NCBI RefSeq assembly: GCF_003113265.1
Contig: NZ_PUIV01000028.1
Location: forward strand, 1-47,634
DNA: 47,634 nucleotides
Source of the DNA: Methylosinus sporium
Lineage (GTDB): Bacteria > Pseudomonadota > Alphaproteobacteria > Rhizobiales > Beijerinckiaceae
Direction: 5' to 3'
Part shown: positions 45,493 through 47,634 of the stretch, one piece after another
Numbering within the stretch: position 1 is the first letter of the stretch
Layout: each line of letters starts with the position of its first letter
Translations under genes and position numbers: made by a program
Notes under the pieces: generated by a model
Told to the model about the DNA's origin: nothing
The model's database searches: none
What the model saw: only the letters and a program-made list of their open reading frames with translations

Positions 45493-45912
45493 ATGACCCA
45501 CACGCACAGCCTCACCGTCCGCATCTATTACGAGGACACGGATTTTTCCGGCCTCGTCTATCACGCCTCCTATCTGCGTTTCATGGAGCGCGGCCGCACG
45601 GAGCTTTTGCGCGATCTCGGCCTCGGCCAGCGCGAGCTTCTCCAGGCGCAGGGCGGATTGTTCTTCGTCGTGCGCGCCATGACCATCGACTTTCGAAAGC
45701 CCGCGCAAATGGACGATCTCCTCATTGTGGAGACGGTCGTTCGCGAAGTGTCCGGCGCTTCTTTCGATCTCGATCAGCGCGTCATGCGCGGCGGGGAGTT
45801 GCTCGTCGGCGCGCAAGTGAAGATCGCGGCCGTGGAAGGCGGCCGGCCACGCCGTCTGCCGGCGCAGGTCCGCGAAAAATTCGCCTCTGTGGCCAGCCCG
45901 CGCGGCGCCTGA
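45493..45912 (+). CDS. ybgC: Tol-Pal system acyl-CoA thioesterase
   Basis: Hot-dog-fold thioesterase of 139 residues, the gene that conventionally precedes tolQ. HTHSLTVRIYYEDTDFSGLV has the catalytic Asp motif (YYEDTDFSGLVYHASYL region), and YLRFMERGRTELLRDLGL and FFVVRAMTIDFRKPAQMDD follow. Start ATG at 45493. It acts on short acyl-CoA or acyl-ACP and has been linked to phospholipid enzymes at the envelope. A 231-base gap separates it from tolQ, longer than in many relatives. Confidence 0.92.
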   Translation: MTHTHSLTVRIYYEDTDFSGLVYHASYLRFMERGRTELLRDLGLGQRELLQAQGGLFFVVRAMTIDFRKPAQMDDLLIVETVVREVSGASFDLDQRVMRGGELLVGAQVKIAAVEGGRPRRLPAQVREKFASVASPRGA

Positions 45913-46143
45913 CCTTTACGGTCCCTTAAGCCTTCCGCTCATATTTGTCTTTGTGCGGCGCATCCTGAACAAAATCTCGGCGGATTCGCGCTTCATACCG
46001 CTCTGGCTCCGCAGCCTTCGGCTCGGCGCCGCCACGGCGAGCGCGACCTGTTTTTCTTCGAGGCCGCTGTCCGGCGCGAGCAGGAGCCGATTCCGCCGCA
46101 ACTGATCAGATTTCGCCCCCCGCGACTTCCGAGGACGACTTTC

Positions 46144-46881
46144 ATGAATCCAGCCGAAATCGCCGCCCCGCTCTCCGGCGCCGCCGCCGAAGTCTCCATC
46201 TGGGGCATGTTCTGGGGCGCGCATATCGTCGTCAAGCTGGTGATGGTCGGCCTGCTGCTGGCCTCGGTCTGGTGCTGGGCGATCATCGTCAACAAGGCGC
46301 TGCTGTTCTCGCGCACGCGCCGCGCCATGGACCGCTTCGAGGAAGTGTTCTGGTCCGGCTCCTCGCTCGAGGATCTCTACGCCAAGCTGCAGGAGCGCCC
46401 GGCCGCCGGAATGGGCAGCCTGTTCATCGCCGCCATGCGCGAGTGGAAGCGCTCCTTCCAGAACGCCGGCGCCTCCTTCATGGGCCTGCAGGCGCGCATC
46501 GACAAAGTGCTGGACGTCTCCATCGCCCGCGAGGTCGAGAAGCTCGAATCCAATCTCCTGGTGCTGGCGACGGTCGCCTCGGCCGGCCCCTTCGTCGGCC
46601 TGTTCGGCACGGTCTGGGGCATTATGACCTCCTTCCGCTCCATCGCCGCCTCCAAGAACACCTCGCTCGCCGTCGTCGCGCCGGGCATAGCCGAGGCGCT
46701 GCTCGCCACCGCCATCGGCCTCTTCGCCGCCATTCCGGCTCTGGTCGCCTATAACAAGCTGCAGGGCGACGTCGCCCGCACCCAGGCGCGGCTCGAGAGC
46801 TTCGCCGACGAATTCTCCGCCATTCTGTCACGCCAGATCGATCAGCACGCCGGCCAGTCCGGCCGCGATCGCGCGGCCTGA
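46144..46881 (+). CDS. tolQ: TolQ, proton-driven motor subunit of Tol-Pal
   Basis: Inner-membrane protein with three spans, part of the TolQR motor that keeps the outer membrane in step with division. Span 1 at about 27-50 (VVKLVMVGLLLASVWCWAII), and the MotA/TolQ/ExbB domain with GPFVGLFGTVWGIMTSFRSI, then VAPGIAEALLATAIGLFAAI near the end of the third span. Start ATG at 46144 has GAGGAC upstream. Length 245 residues; tolR begins 16 bases after the stop. Confidence 0.95.
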   Translation: MNPAEIAAPLSGAAAEVSIWGMFWGAHIVVKLVMVGLLLASVWCWAIIVNKALLFSRTRRAMDRFEEVFWSGSSLEDLYAKLQERPAAGMGSLFIAAMREWKRSFQNAGASFMGLQARIDKVLDVSIAREVEKLESNLLVLATVASAGPFVGLFGTVWGIMTSFRSIAASKNTSLAVVAPGIAEALLATAIGLFAAIPALVAYNKLQGDVARTQARLESFADEFSAILSRQIDQHAGQSGRDRAA

Positions 46882-46897
46882 GCGGGAGAGCCTTAAA

Positions 46898-47347
46898 ATG
46901 GGAGCGTCGGTCGCCGCAGGACGCAAGGGCTCGGGACGCCGCCGGCGCGGAACGCCGCGCTATGGCGCCATGGCCGAGATCAATATGACGCCCTTCATCG
47001 ACGTGATGCTGGTGCTGCTCATCATCTTCATGGTGGCGGCGCCCTTGCTCGCCACTGGCGTCGCTGTCGATCTGCCGCAGACCAAGGCCGGCCCGCTCAA
47101 TATCGATCAGAAGCCGCTGGCCATCGCCGTGGACGACAAGGGCCAGATCTTTCTGATGGATCAGCCGATCGAGATCGGCCAGCTGCTCGACCGTCTGAAG
47201 GAGACCGCCAAAGCGGGCTTCGACGAGCGCATCTATATGCGCGCCTCGAAGACGGTGAATTACGGCCGCGTCGCCGAGATCATGTCGATGGTGACGAGCG
47301 CCGGCTACAAAAAGGTCGCTCTCGTGACCGAAGTGGAAAAGAAGTGA
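46898..47347 (+). CDS. tolR: TolR, proton-driven motor subunit of Tol-Pal
   Basis: Small ExbD/TolR protein, 149 residues. After a basic head (GSGRRRRGTPRYGAMAEINM) comes the single span TPFIDVMLVLLIIFMVAAPL with the proton-carrying aspartate in FIDVMLV. The periplasmic part (VDLPQTKAGPLNIDQKPLAI) follows, with YMRASKTVNYGRVAEIMSMV. Start ATG at 46898. It lies between tolQ and tolA as usual. Confidence 0.95.
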   Translation: MGASVAAGRKGSGRRRRGTPRYGAMAEINMTPFIDVMLVLLIIFMVAAPLLATGVAVDLPQTKAGPLNIDQKPLAIAVDDKGQIFLMDQPIEIGQLLDRLKETAKAGFDERIYMRASKTVNYGRVAEIMSMVTSAGYKKVALVTEVEKK

Positions 47348-47356
47348 GGGAAAGCG

Positions 47357-47634
47357 TTGAAGCCCTCGCGTTCCGAACCAGGTCTCGTCGTATCGGCGGC
47401 CGTCCATGCCGGGCTGCTGCTGGCGACGCTCATCGCCTTTTCGGACACGAAGAAATTCGATGACGCGCAAGAGACCGTGCCTGTCGATATCGTCACAGAT
47501 GCGCAGCTCAATCAGGTGATGAAGGGCGAGAAGACCGCCAAGGAGATCAAGCCCGTCCAGCGCACCGACAAGGTCGCCGAGCAGCACGAGACGAAGCCGC
47601 TGCCGCCGCTCGCCGAGGCCAAGAAGGATGTCGC
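47357..47634 (+). CDS. tolA: TolA, N-terminal part (cut by window end)
   Basis: The frame starts at TTG 47357 with GAGGGAA upstream, nine bases after tolR, and is open to the last base. The product begins KPSRSEPGLVVSAAVHAGLL, an SxxxH membrane anchor typical of TolA and TonB (SAAVHAGLLLATLIAF), then VPVDIVTDAQLNQVMKGEK and the start of a lysine/proline/glutamate-rich linker. It is called tolA by position and by this anchor. The C-terminal domain lies outside the window. Confidence 0.85.
   Translation, partial: MKPSRSEPGLVVSAAVHAGLLLATLIAFSDTKKFDDAQETVPVDIVTDAQLNQVMKGEKTAKEIKPVQRTDKVAEQHETKPLPPLAEAKKDV

Overview
The window is G+C-rich DNA from an alphaproteobacterium, most probably of the order Hyphomicrobiales (Rhizobiales). 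Supporting signs are a TrcR/DUF1013 regulator, the topA, rnr, rpmG and kdsB-pheA neighbourhoods, an adjacent Ku/LigD end-joining locus, a ybgC-tolQ-tolR-tolA cluster and a palindromic repeat of the kind common in that order. Nothing in the window fixes the genus, and no methane, nitrogen or photosynthesis marker is present. No insertion sequence, integrase, phage gene, rRNA or CRISPR array was found.

Layout. Positions 334-6063 hold exported redox and phosphoester genes: an AcpA-type phosphoesterase and a classical di-haem peroxidase on the minus strand, and, divergent from them, a MauG-like di-haem protein, a Tat-exported metallophosphoesterase and a monohaem cytochrome c that look like one operon. 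Positions 6118-13336 hold two unknown small proteins, a panE gene reduced to its two ends, guaB, an ABC exporter, an unannotatably short glycine-rich membrane protein, trcR and a multi-span membrane protein. Positions 13646-23215 are the topA-rnr-rpmG stretch, interrupted by a TadG-like gene and by a lower-G+C pair of GSCFA/SGNH genes. Positions 23219-26562 carry strong hairpins, a lipoprotein, kdsB, pheA, a mosaic repeat and a HIT protein.

Positions 26575-33451 run on the minus strand: DUF3175, a CBS protein, an MgtC/DUF4010 membrane protein, ligD split into two overlapping genes with a palindromic repeat in the former linker, ku, a YihY/BrkB membrane protein and a DUF1328 protein. From 33529 come an isolated second-type nuoD, a pterin dehydratase and tRNA-Arg(CCT). 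Positions 35541-41849 form a surface-glycan group (GDP-fucose synthase and two very large glycosyltransferases). The end holds a Tim44-like protein, folA, tRNA-Pro(CGG), two small unknown genes, a YqeB-like gene and the start of the Tol-Pal operon, cut by the window edge inside tolA.

The most interesting points are the MauG-like/metallophosphoesterase/cytochrome c operon, the ligD split at a repeat element, the GSCFA pair inserted in a housekeeping stretch, the orphan nuoD, and the panE remnant. All functional calls come from reading motifs and gene order; no database search was possible.
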